Positions 1 through 10,781 of a stretch of 64,000 nt of DNA are shown one piece after another (positions within the stretch are counted from its first letter, which is position 1; each line of letters starts with the position of its first letter). The stretch is from Lumnitzera littorea (Eukaryota > Streptophyta > Magnoliopsida > Myrtales > Combretaceae). Where the stretch lies: positions 8,036,863 to 8,100,862 of the forward strand of contig JAMXBB010000009.1 of NCBI GenBank assembly GCA_024138015.1, written 5' to 3'. The notes under the pieces were generated by a model. That model was not told the DNA's origin. It did no database searches and was given only the letters and a program-made list of their open reading frames with translations. A program made the position numbers and the translations under genes.

Positions 1-925
1 GTCATGATCACCTAACAATAAGAAATACGGAAAGTAGTAAGTTCGAAGCTTAAAAACTAAACTAGAATGGTAATTCGTATTGTTTACTTAACTTAGTTAT
101 TGATTTTCATAAAATCATCTATTCAAGTTTTTTATTGAATCGTGTATAACTTTTTTTATTTAACTTGGATCCTTATGAACTTATGGTTCATTTCAATCAT
201 TTTCAAGTGCAATTTTGAGCATATTTTCTTTTAATGAGATCCATTTTAAATGTTATAACTCGCAATTTGAACTATGATATTAAAATATCACAAAATTTAT
301 TATTTTGACTTGAAAAGTTATAAAATATCAATTTAAGTGTTTTTTTAGAATATTTACTATTTAATAATTACTTAAATCGTATAGTTGATAATTTTCTTAT
401 TTTGAGCCTATTTTACTATAATTACCTATTTTTACCTATTTTTGAGATTTTAGAGTTATTTTAAATTTTTCTATGTTATTACCATTAATTACAAAAAATT
501 GTTTAATTTATATATATAGTAACATGGCAACATGTGAGAGTGTCATGTGTCATATTTGGTACTTTTCATAATTTTTCTATTTTACGGTATAAATAAATAA
601 ATAAATAAATATATATACACTCATGATTATATTTTATTAAATTTTTCCAAACTTACAATATTCTTATATATATGTATATATATTTATTATCTTACTTTAT
701 TTATTAAATTATTATTATAGTATATTGTATACACTATTTAAGTATACTCGTATTTTTACGTATATGTTACTATTCATATATGTATATTTATACATATACT
801 ATACCTTATATATTAAATTATTCTATCCTTATTTATACATTATGTATAAATATATTATACACTTATTTATACTTTACATACTTATATTCATATACGATCA
901 TATTATATACATAATTGCCGGTTAA
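1..925 (-). repeat. Long-LTR family, partial copy running off the left edge
   Basis: The reverse complement of this stretch matches 47850-48770 almost throughout, and the corresponding part of 40349-44028 more loosely. Shared landmarks are the motif GTTGCCATGTCA (here antisense near 522-533), a TA-rich stretch of TATGTATATA type at 600-920, and a long A/T-rich block with the same word order. It is therefore an antisense piece of the same long terminal repeat, and it continues beyond base 1. An (AAAT)n run lies at 589-611. No coding potential is visible; short reading frames here are TA-repeat artefacts. Confidence 0.75.
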
Positions 926-2256
926 CCCAATCAAAATGACCTAATTGATGACATCCATCCTTCTTCGAATGTTGTGATACCCCAATTCGAGGCTGGAGCC
1001 TTAACCTATTGCACTTCTAAATCGAAGCCATAGGGAAAATTGGTAACCTAATCTACAAATTGAAACTCAATCATCAAGGTACATGATTATCTATTGTGTT
1101 TCTATTTCCAAGTGTGAGCGACTTTTGGTTTTCATTTTGCTTTAATATTCAATATATGTTGTTGCCTCTGTTGGTTTTGCTTGCTTACACTTGTTGCATT
1201 CGTAGTATTGTAGATTCGTATCCTAGCTTCAGTGATTCTCCTTACTTTGGATAGGAGAACTCTATAAAGAACTGCAAAAATAGTACACACTTTTACTTTC
1301 ATTGCTGGTGATGATGCAATATGTTCCGATTCTTAGCTATGTCTCATCTTCTTATTTTCAACCAACAAACGGCAATGATAATTTATCGTGGATGATGAGT
1401 TACAAAATATTTTAAATTAGTTACTATCCTTAATTTGATAGCATGTACAGATTTACTTGGTGTGGTTAAGGTCGGGCTACGATAGAAATGGTCCATTGCA
1501 GTACCAAACGATAAGGTTTGTGCTTCCTTTTCTTTCCCTCCCTTTGCTTTATGGATATGTCCATTGCCGTCATACTGTAAACTTGCTTCAGATCCTAAGA
1601 AATTAGGTGACATTGCAGAAATCATGATGAATTGGAAAATCTAGGCAATCACTCGTAGATGACATTCGGATTGGATTACAAGAGAGGATCCAATTATGTT
1701 TAGGTTCGATTTTCAAAGGTGCATCTCATCCTGTTAATGGTAGGATCTTACGACCTGAGGTTCCGAATTGATGTCTTCGGGTTATTGGAATTAGTGTTCT
1801 GGAGTTCAAGTCTTAAAGTACCTACAAATTGAGCTCGGTTCTAAGCTATAACGATTAAATTGAATAATCTATGCTAAGTTGATTTTTATGATAACAATAA
1901 CGAATATGGAAAGTTTTTTTCTCTCTAGATACAACCGAAAGGGTCCAATTAAACTAAAAATAGAAAGTAAATCGAGATCAATTGAGCTTAGTTTACCTCA
2001 AGGTTGTAAGAGTCACAAGTGTTGGGGATTAGATAGAAAAAAAGCATACATTGTACATACTTTCTACTCACATTTCTTAGATGCCCTAACTCTTATACCC
2101 TCATTGCCATGGCTGCATTACATACTTTTTGAAGTTGAAGAAAAGCTCCGTTTACATATCATCTGCAATTGATTTTCTTTTTTAATGAGGAAAAATAAGG
2201 CAAGTAAAACAAATAAAACTACATTTTAAAAACCAACTAGCAAAGGATATAGGTAG
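926..2256. other. Intergenic, nothing recognised
   Basis: Base composition is less TA-biased than the flanking repeat. Reading frames at 1383-1625 (minus) and 1879-2172 (plus) show no family motif I recognise and no consistent splice structure. No repeat boundaries were found apart from the left edge of the next LTR. Confidence 0.4.
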
Positions 2257-2939
2257 TGATAGGAATCAGACTATCGAACCCTTGACCTACGCCTGAGCTC
2301 GATGATTAAAAAGTATGGCCAAGCGAATCTTTTCCTTAAGGCCCACCATCAAGGAGTCCGAGTTACTATATTCTACCAACCTAATGCCTTAATCGAGTCG
2401 AACTACCTCTACTAGGGAGCCATCTACATACAATGAGCTATGTATCCAACAAACCATTTAACAGAATCCTCAATACAGGAGGCCCATTTTATTGTATTTT
2501 CAATTGTACCTATATTATTCCTTGTACACTACTTCTTTTAGATAATATTGTTCGTCTTTTCTATTTTTAGGTAAGTTGCCCTAATTTTTCAGTTATAAAT
2601 ACCCATTATACATGTAACTGTGCCATCTTATCATTAATACATTGAATATTCCTCCTTGTAAACATTGCTCTTGTTAGTTTGTCTACTTACTTTATTCTTG
2701 TCCTAACTCTTAAGTAAGGCTAGGTGATGAGTAACCTCATTGGACCATCTTGTGCATCATATTGAGTTGTATTGTGAATTCTTCGAAATTTCATTTATGT
2801 ATCATATCCTGTGGAACCATTTGTAGGTTGCTTATTTACTTTTTTAGTTGTCGTACTACATTCCATTTCGTTCTTCAAACTTTTAACAAGCTTAGACAGA
2901 TCCCTACAACAAATCTTGTCTATTCTTAGTCTCGGTTCA
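2257..2939 (+). repeat. 5' LTR of gypsy element 1
   Basis: It begins TGATAGGAATCAGAC and ends near GGTTCA, aligning to 7217-8133. It is about 683 bp. The segment corresponding to 7365-7590 is missing, so this copy has a deletion or the other has an insertion. Confidence 0.88.
2594..2600 (+). promoter_or_regulatory. TATA-like box in 5' LTR
   Basis: TATAAAT sits mid-LTR and is conserved as TATAAATA at 7787-7794 in the 3' LTR. This suits the LTR promoter of the original element. Confidence 0.45.
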
Positions 2940-2947
2940 TATAATTT

Positions 2948-2959
2948 TGGTATTAGAGT
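2948..2959 (+). other. Primer-binding site of gypsy element 1
   Basis: TGGTATTAGAGT follows the 5' LTR. The usual plant site complementary to initiator methionine tRNA is TGGTATCAGAGC. The two differences are both C to T on this strand. Confidence 0.8.
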
Positions 2960-3559
2960 AAAGGTTTTGTTTGGATGAGTTGTTCCAACTCTCTTGTGAG
3001 TGATGATTGTTGTTTGAGCATGTTGTAATTACTTGAAGGTTAGTTATAAGTGTTGAAGTGAGTATAAGAAGTAGTAATTCGTTTTAGTTACATACTCTGT
3101 TTTATGTTATCTTGAGTATACAAAAACAGAGGGTTTATCACTTTTTTGAGTGATTGTGTGAGTAGTTATTTGGTGTAGATGAGCATTTTCTATTGTTTTT
3201 CGAGTTTGTTTACTAAGTTTGCCGAAGAAGATAACCGATCCTAGTATCAATGTTGGAATTAGGGATAACACTAGTGGTGTTGTCCACCAAAGTTGCTAAC
3301 TACAGGACACCCTCACGAATATAGACGAACAACTTGATGAGGTAACTAACTTCTTAGTCAATCTGACTAGAGCTATTCATGCCATGGCCTACTGACTTGC
3401 TGAGGTTGTGCATAATATTAGATTAGCTACTCGACTTGTTAGAGAACAAATTCTAGCTCAATAAATTCGAGGTAGAGGGGTAAGATGACAAGTACAAAGA
3501 ATGATTAAGTTGGGAAATATGGATGATGGAGAAAAAGAAGAGTATAAAGAAGAATAAGA

Positions 3560-4350
3560 GCGAGCTTGAGCATCTTAAGCTTTCGACTATGTGAAGTGTC
3601 AAATTTCGAGTTTTAATGAATCCGGGAGTATGGATGATTATCTGGATTAGGAGGAGAAGGTTGAGCGAGTTTTTTATTATTATTAATATGAAGATTGAGA
3701 AAAGGCAAAGATTGTTGCTGTTGAATTCTCAAGATATGCCGCCATGTAATGGAAGAACTTTTAAGTTGTGAGAATGTGAGAAGAATACAAAGAGGTAAAT
3801 ACTTGGCTTGAAATGAAAAGGGTACTCAAAAACAGATTTGTGCTGGATATATATTTACAAGACACATTTTCTCAACTTCAAGAGTTGAGGCAAAGAAGTT
3901 GAATTATTGATAAGTATGTTCAAGAGTTCCAAATACTCATAATTTGCTGTGAAGTAAAAGAGCTATTAGTCCAAACAGTATTTAGATTTCTTATTAGATT
4001 AAGAAGTGATATTCGAGACTTGTAGAACTTCAGCAATTTACTACAATGGATGAGGCTATAAGGATAGCTCAATGAGTGAAAAGATAGAAGAGAAGTAGAA
4101 TACCGACTTGACCTTTGACCAACCAACCTATCCAAGGAGGTTACCGAGCTCAACCAAGCATTGAGCTAACCCAACGAACAGATGTCAGGGTTGAACATAA
4201 GGGCTAACCTAATGATGACATACCGACTTGAACATGTGAGAAGGGATAAGGATCTAAAAGGAAGACAAGTTAGAGTAAGTACTTCAAGTGGCAAGGGTTT
4301 GGATACATAGCTGCTAAGTATCCAAACCGAAGGATCATGATTATTAAGGG
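3560..4350 (+). pseudogene. gag (capsid and nucleocapsid) of gypsy element 1
   Basis: A broken reading frame carries the usual plant gypsy Gag pattern: an acidic stretch, a helix-rich capsid with words such as DTFSQLQELRQ, and a nucleocapsid zinc knuckle at about 4280-4321. In a functional knuckle (C-x2-C-x4-H-x4-C) four residues bind zinc. Here the line reads YFKWQGFGYIAAKYP, so all four ligand positions are replaced (Y, W, Y, Y). There are many in-frame stops. In an active element Gag would form the cytoplasmic virus-like particle; this copy cannot. Confidence 0.8.
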
Positions 4351-4519
4351 AGATGCCTCGAAGATTAAAGTAGATAACATAGACAAGGAATGAGAAGAAG
4401 AAAGAGATATGGAAGATGAGGCTAATTCTAATGCTGACTTGATTGAAGATGATGTGTTTGTTGAGGACTTGGCTAACTTAAGTCTAGTAGTTCGACGTGC
4501 AATGAGTTGGAACACTTAC

Positions 4520-4720
4520 CTGAGGAGGAGCAGAGGGAGAACTTATTCCATATCACTTGTAGCGTGAATGACCAAATGTGTGAATTCGTAGTGGATAGTG
4601 GAAGCTGTACTAACGTGACATCTGCCAACTTGATTAAGAAACTGAAGTTACTGACTATCTTACATCCAAAACTGTAAAAGTTACACTGGTTGAATAAGAA
4701 GAGAGCACTACATGTCACTC
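4520..4720 (+). pseudogene. Aspartic protease of gypsy element 1
   Basis: The reading frame contains FVVDSGSCTNV at about 4588-4620, the retropepsin active-site motif D-S-G. It is preceded by the usual strand that ends in C-E-F-V. The enzyme would cleave the Gag-Pol polyprotein. The active-site triplet survives, but the frame is broken just downstream. Confidence 0.72.
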
Positions 4721-5079
4721 ATATTTTTTGTAACATGTTGCCCATGTATGCATCTCATATCTTACTATGACAACCTTGGCTTTTTTATCAAAGAGTTATG
4801 CATAACGGATTTAGAAACACCTATGTGTTCGAAAAGGATGGAAAGAAGGTTACTTTGAACCCTATGAAGTTGAGTTAAGTTAGCAAGTAATAAGCTAAAC
4901 TTGCTCGAGGATCCAAAAAGACCCTAATTCTAAATAGAGCTAAGCTTTGAGAGGCTATAAAGACTAAGATGCCTACCCTTTTGTTGGTTAAGTGCCTACT
5001 AAAGTTGAAGGAGTGAGGCGAGTTACCCTTAGAAGTCAGAGACCTACTAGATGACTATGCCAACTTGTTTCTATAATAG

Positions 5080-5945
5080 TTACCTAAGGGATTACCCTCT
5101 TTCAAAGGCATTAAACACTACATTAACTTAATACCCAACACTACCTTATCAATCAAACCAACTTATTGGATGAATCTTGAACAAGCTACTGAACTTTGAA
5201 GATAGTTAATGAACTCCTAGAGAAAGGGTATGTGAGGGAAAGCCTTAATCCCTATCCTTTACCTACACTATTTATGCCTAAGAAAAATGGAACTTAACGT
5301 ATGTATGTAGATAGTAGAGTTGTCAAAAAGATGATGATCAAGTACAGATACCCCATTTTGTAGCTAGGTGATATGTTAGATGACTTGAGTAGTGCAAGAG
5401 TGTTCAGCAAGATTGATTTGGAATCTGGATATCACCTAATTCGAATGAGGCAAAGGGATGAGTGGAAAACTACTTTTAAGACTCAACATGGCCTATATGA
5501 GTTTATGGTCATGCCTTTCAGATTATCGAATGCCTTAAGTACTTTCATGAGGCTAATGAATCACATTTTGAGAGACTTGATTGGAAAATTTCTCGTTGTC
5601 TGCTTCAATGACATTCTTGTTTATAGTGCTGACTTGGTAATACATATCGACCATCTCTGAGCTGTCTTTGATGTCCTATGAGCAAAGAGATTGTTTAGAA
5701 ACCTTAAGAAATGTTGTTTCTATTAGGAAGAAGTAATCTTCCTAGGTTATGTGGTTGGTAAGAAGGGATTGAAAGTTGACGAAGAAAAGGTGCGAGCCAT
5801 TGATGAGTGGTTGACCCCGACCTCCTATATTGAGGTGAGAAGTTTTCATGAATTGACACCATTCCACCGATTTTTTATCAAAGGATTCAGTATAATCATA
5901 GCACCTTTTATTGAGTTAACAAAGAAGAACGTAGAGTTCAAGTGA
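5080..5945 (+). pseudogene. Reverse transcriptase of gypsy element 1
   Basis: Successive plant gypsy RT motifs can be read: an entry motif around LPKGLPSFKGI, KGYVRES, a palm segment ARVFSKIDLESGYHLIRM, and the strand around the catalytic centre. The family's catalytic motif is Y/F-x-D-D. At 5601-5612 this copy reads C-F-N-D, so the first catalytic aspartate is asparagine and the tyrosine is cysteine. Several in-frame stops lie before 5370. The longest open stretch is 5373-5660. The enzyme would copy element RNA into DNA in the particle. Confidence 0.9.
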
Positions 5946-6300
5946 GGAGGGAGAAAGGAGAAGAGTTTTGCTAAGGTAAAGGTAAGGTTGAACTCAGCTA
6001 CGATTTTAGCTCTACCAAGCTTTGACGGAGTATTTGAGCTTAAATGTGATGCATTAAGTATCGGCATCAGAGTTGTATTGATGCAAGAAGATTGACCTGT
6101 TGCTTATCATAGCGAAAAGGTCAAAGGAGCACAATTGAACTATTCTATTTATGACAAAGAATTTTAGGCTTTAATCCGAGTTTTTCATGTGTTGCAAGAT
6201 TATCTTATACCAAAAGAATTTGTTATGTACACATATCATGAGTTATTGAGATATTTGTAGAGCTAATCTAAGCATTCCAAGTGCTAAGGCCAATGGGTTG
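5946..6300 (+). pseudogene. RNase H of gypsy element 1
   Basis: After the RT connection domain the frame reads PSFDGVFELKCDALSIG, then PVAYHSEKVKGAQLNYS and YDKEF, the Ty3/gypsy RNase H signature. The first catalytic aspartate (in KCDA) survives. In-frame stops occur near 6093, 6167 and 6257. It would degrade the RNA strand of the hybrid. Confidence 0.78.
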
Positions 6301-6410
6301 GATTTTTTTAAGGATTTAACTTTGTCATTAAGTGAAAGCAAGGCAAGAACAATATGATTACTGATGCCCTATCAAGAAGACATGTTTTTCTCATTAAACT
6401 GTAGACCAGA

Positions 6411-7352
6411 TTGCTAGGGTTTGCCAGCATAAAAGAACAATACCAAAATGATCCTTATTTTGGCTTTATATATAAGAGTAGTAAAAAGGGAAGAGCAGTA
6501 GACAAGTACCATCTAAAGGAAGGTTATTTGTTTAGTACCATGTGGAGCAAGACCATAATGATCCTCAAATTGCTGTTTAACACCTCTTGCCATTCCCAAA
6601 CTGAGGTAGTCTCCCATACTTTAAGATCACTACTCTAAGATGCAATGGAGAAGAACTTAACCGACTGGAATATTTATCTACTTGTGGTCGAATTTGTTTA
6701 TAATAGAATAGTATATACCACTACTAGGCATACCTCATTTGAAGTCATATATGGTTTTAACCCAGAATTACTCCTTAATCATACCCTTTTACCATCCATT
6801 GACCTAAAAGATCCATAAGCCAAGACTTGAGCCCAATTTATCCAACAGATTTATCAATGAGTCACCCATCAGATTTATCAACAAGTCACCCAGCAGATTG
6901 GTTAAGCTACCAGAAAACTAAAGGAGAATGGTAAGGGAAGAAAGACCAAGCCATTCCAGCCTAAAAACTAAGTATGGTTGTACCAGAGTAAGAAAATATT
7001 TCCTAATAAGAGAAAGAACAAACTATTTGCCTAAGCTGACAGACTATTCAAGATACTATAAAAGATCAATGGTAATGCATGTTAACTTGAGCTTCTAAAA
7101 GACTTTAGAATGTCAAAAGTGTTTAATGTTACTGACTTCAGCCTTTATAGACCTAAGAGAAACTTTGATGAGGACAAGTCAGATTTGATCCTAAATCCCA
7201 ATTGGCCCGATAGAGATGATAGGAATCAGACTACCGGATCCTTGATTCGCGCTCGAGCTCAAGGGCTAGAGATCATAGCTAGGCGAATTCTTTCCTTAAG
7301 ACTTATCACTAAGGAATCCGAGCTACAACATTTTGCCAACTTGATGCCTTAG
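6411..7352 (+). pseudogene. Integrase of gypsy element 1, core deleted
   Basis: The start matches the linker before integrase (DKYHLKEGYLF) and then jumps straight to STMWSK and CHSQTEVVSHTL, motifs from the end of the catalytic core. The zinc-binding H-H-C-C region and the first two catalytic aspartates are absent. The C-terminal part continues through WNIYLLVVEFVYNR and YGFNPELLL to a tail reading KVFNVTDFSLYRP. The tail reads through the start of the 3' LTR at 7217. This copy could not integrate. Confidence 0.85.
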
Positions 7353-8133
7353 GCAAGTTGAACGACCTCACAATCATTTGTATCCAATTGCCAATTGCTA
7401 ACCTAAATTGTACTTGAACATTAGCTCAACTCATCCAACCATTAGCTCAACCAACTTGAATCTCAGCCATACTGAAGGTGTTTGAGGTGAATTCACCTCA
7501 GAAGAATTATCTACTCAGCTTGGTACAGCCAACTTACCACCTTTGTTTGGATCGTTAGCTCAGTAAAAACCAAATTAATCATACAAAGTTGTCTTCTTTA
7601 CCAGGGAGCCATCCACCCATAATGAGCCACATGTCCAATGAAACATTTGATAGAATCCTCTATACAAAGAGGCCCATTTTGTTATATTTTCAATTTTACT
7701 CTTATTGTTCCTTATATATTACTTTTTTTAGGTAATACCTTTTTAGTTTTTTTCTATTTTTAGGTAAGTTGCCGTAGTTTTTTGGTTATAAATACCTATT
7801 GTGCATGTAGTCACATTATCTTATCATTAGTACACTGAATATTCCTTCTTATGAACATTGCTCTTATTAGCTTATTTATTTACTTTACTCTTATCTTAAC
7901 CTTTGAGTAAAGCTAAGTGGCTAGTAACCTCACGAGACCATCTTGTGTATCATATCGAATTATGCCATGAGTCTTCCAAAGTTCTATTAATGCATCATAT
8001 CTTGTAGAACTATTCGTGGGTTTGTTTATTTACTTTTCAAATTGTTGTGTTACATTCAGTTTCATTCTTTAAGTTTTTGGCAAGTTTGGACTCACTCTTA
8101 CGACCAATTTTACCTGTTTTTGGTCTTGATTCA
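7217..8133 (+). repeat. 3' LTR of gypsy element 1
   Basis: It starts TGATAGGAATCAGAC like the 5' LTR and ends near GATTCA. It contains about 230 bp (7365-7590) with no counterpart in the 5' copy. That segment includes two near-repeats of CATTAGCTCAAC. A TATA-like box is at 7787-7794. Confidence 0.88.
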
Positions 8134-8786
8134 TATCAAGTAAGAGCATATTGAAGTTTAGATTTCATGGAAACATTTATCTATTCTCTAAACCTGTCTC
8201 ACTTTTTACCCGTTAACTTAATGATCTTTTGTTTGATATCTGATTTTCGATCACATGAAACTTTCATATTAGTGTCTAAAGACATTCCCATCTACCCTCG
8301 GGACGTCATGTTTCTTTCTTTTCCTCTTTTCAATGTTATTTTGTAAATATTTATATCATGACATGTGTACGAAGCCAAAAATAAAAAACATAGGTTTCAA
8401 TATTTGAGTACGTAAAAGCTTCGTAGAGTACGAAACATGCATTTCAATGGTACGAGGTGCTTTTACAGTATAACCATGCAGTTCTTCATCTGGGTATTAT
8501 GCTATCATACTTTGTTGTCTTACATCAAAGCAGCCAAAAGTAACCGCAGAATTATCATCTCGCACGAACGAAGTGTGCAAATAATCATAAACCGATTTGA
8601 ATCTTGCATTCATGTTTGTTAAATTATGCATTTTCGATTTCTGCTCCAGGTTTGGGATGGAAAAAACACAATTGGATATCAAGTCATTTAGGGCATATAG
8701 AAAAAAATGAACAACACAACAACCAAGACAATTCCTTAGGGAAATTAGCGTGTGAATCCTGTAGGATCGGTCGAGGCACGAACACC
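8134..8786. other. No gene recognised
   Basis: Mixed sequence between the LTR and the GRF pseudogene. It may include 5' flanking or untranslated sequence of that gene, but no motif proves it. The reading frame at 8437-8622 is unrecognised. Confidence 0.35.
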
Positions 8787-9320
8787 ATGTCTAGTGCCTC
8801 CGAAACATCGTCTTCTTCTGAAGTTTTAGGGAATAAAATTGTTTACTGTTTCTGTGGGATTGAGTCTTCTGTTGTATCATCCTGGGAACCCCCGAACATT
8901 TGGAAGAAGATTCTGTGGGTGTCCAAAATATTGGGTATGGATGTGGTTCCTATGTAACTTTCCTTTGTTCCTTTATTCCACCTCTTTCTACAAGTAACAC
9001 CTTGGTATCATGCAGGGCGGATCCAGTTGTAGGTTCTTCGAGTGAATTGATCCACCCACATGCGAGTGCAGCTTGAGGTTTGGTAAGAAGGTCAACTCAC
9101 CCACAAGGAAGCTATCACGAAGCTTCGCATGGAACTGCAATCGGCACATGAGTTTGAAAAAGGACTCCACTCCGTGTGTGCATCACTCAGGAGTAGCTGG
9201 AGGAATTTACGACGGCTATTATGTATATCTCTACTCGCCAATATTACAATTGTCATAAGCTATGTCACAAAAAACAGGGAAAATAGGTTTGACATGCCAT
9301 ACCTATGCTTGGTGTGGTGA
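8787..9320 (+). pseudogene. Small GRF-type zinc-finger protein, frameshifted
   Basis: An ATG at 8787 opens a serine-rich start, then YCFCGIES, the first zinc-ligand pair of a GRF finger. The expected arginine-rich block follows only after a one-base frame change: in the shifted frame 8910-8955 reads TFGRRFCGCPKYW. A short intron of about 60 bp (8955-9014, ending ATCATGCAG) leads to CRFFEWID, the last conserved piece. A helical stretch (KEAITKLRMELQSAHEFEKG) in a second frame and a hydrophobic tail (LLCISLLANITIVIS) complete the layout of the small plant GRF proteins: finger, coiled coil, C-terminal membrane anchor. Such fingers bind nucleic acid in some proteins; the role of the small plant ones is not established. 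At least two frame changes argue for a pseudogene. Confidence 0.78.
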
Positions 9321-10781
9321 AATATCAGGTTAATGTAATCAGGCGATGCTTTTGTTTTGCAAATGAATCTATATGTAACCCCACTTTGGATTAGGTTATT
9401 GCAATGGATTGTAAACGTTTATAGTAGAATACCGTTATTATTATTGTTAATACTACTTCGACTAATGCTATTCTTACTATTATTATTTTTATGAATAGGA
9501 CATGCCAAAGATACGAGTCAAATATTAGCGCTTACAATCATTATTTCATTTACCAGTGATAAGCGCGTATTGATGGAACATCCACCGTAAATGCAATGCG
9601 TGGTCAAAACTGAGATGCATTTAAATCTTACCATTTTGTTTGGTTTAGTATTTTTCCAAAATATATTACACTTTTATTCTGGATGGATTTAATTCTTATG
9701 TATTACGTAGTCCTGATTTGGAGAGGAAGGATAGGCTGGAGCACAAGAAATGCCATCTCAGTGCATTCACATTATTATAACCATAAGATATAGATCACTT
9801 TGTCTATTCTAGAGGATGAACATGCAATGGAATGATTACGGGTGACTTTATAATGTCGTTACGTGCAAAAGAGAATGGAGTAGGCACGATACATGGAAGG
9901 GGAAAATCACAAAGACTAATACACACAAAACTAAAGAGACCATCCACAATGTGCGGCATTACACTGCATATATTACATCCAAATAAAAAAATAGTTGAAA
10001 CATTCATCGACGGAAGACTTTCCATAGTATTGCTTCCTAGAAAATCGTCCTTCTAAAATATACACATCACATCTTGGCAAATCATCTTTCCATGTTAAAT
10101 TTACGACTCTTTCTTTTCAACGCCCTGTATCGACATTGGATTGGTCCATACAAAAAATTAGGAAAGAAAGATATTGCTTCCTACTAATATTCCAAATTTA
10201 TGCTATATGGAGATTAAGCACACGTCAATACTCATAAAAACTTCTTCACTATCCTGGAAAAACCCGTTTTCAAACTTGTAAACCTCTATCGGATAATCAG
10301 TACATGAAGCATGAATACACATCTTCACTCACTCCATAAAACAGCATATTAATTATTAACACTGCAACCAACAAGATAAGGTGTTGCTTGGTGGCATTAT
10401 CAAAGTACACATTCCAATGTATCCATACATCAGGTGTCACCTTCATAAGACATTGATATTCCATACACTGCCTACGAACCTTCTCAAGGCACAATCGTTT
10501 GGCCAATACAACAGCAAGACATTGCTAAAAAATAATTAGGACACAACGAGATACTACATTTTCATAATTCACCATATACGCCATAGAAGTTAGCACAGAC
10601 TTATATACAACTTCCTAGTTGGAACCTGAGTGATACTTCATAATATTTACTTAATAAAAAAAAAAAAAAAGAAAAAGAAACCCAACATCAGATCTTGATC
10701 AATATTGCATGGTGGCAGCACACAAAAAATCTGTAGTCGACACCCACTTGTACAAAAAAGTAGCGCTCTAACTTCTTAGCC
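9321..10781. other. Flank of the Harbinger remnant, no gene recognised
   Basis: This stretch contains frames at 9804-10056 and 10297-10506 without recognised motifs, and an A15 run with A/G neighbours near 10650-10680. By position it could be the left end of the Harbinger element, but I found no terminal inverted repeat. Confidence 0.35.

Larger units (their letters stand above)
2257..8133 (+). mobile_element. Decayed Ty3/gypsy LTR retrotransposon, element 1
   Basis: Two similar terminal repeats (2257-2939 and 7217-8133) enclose a primer-binding site and, in order, gag, protease, reverse transcriptase, RNase H and integrase on the plus strand. That order defines Ty3/gypsy. Every domain carries stop codons or lost catalytic residues, so the copy is dead. 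No target-site duplication was found: the bases flanking the LTRs (GGTAG and TATCA) do not match. The LTRs have diverged visibly, and the 5' LTR lacks about 230 bp present in the 3' LTR. The element is therefore old. Confidence 0.93.
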
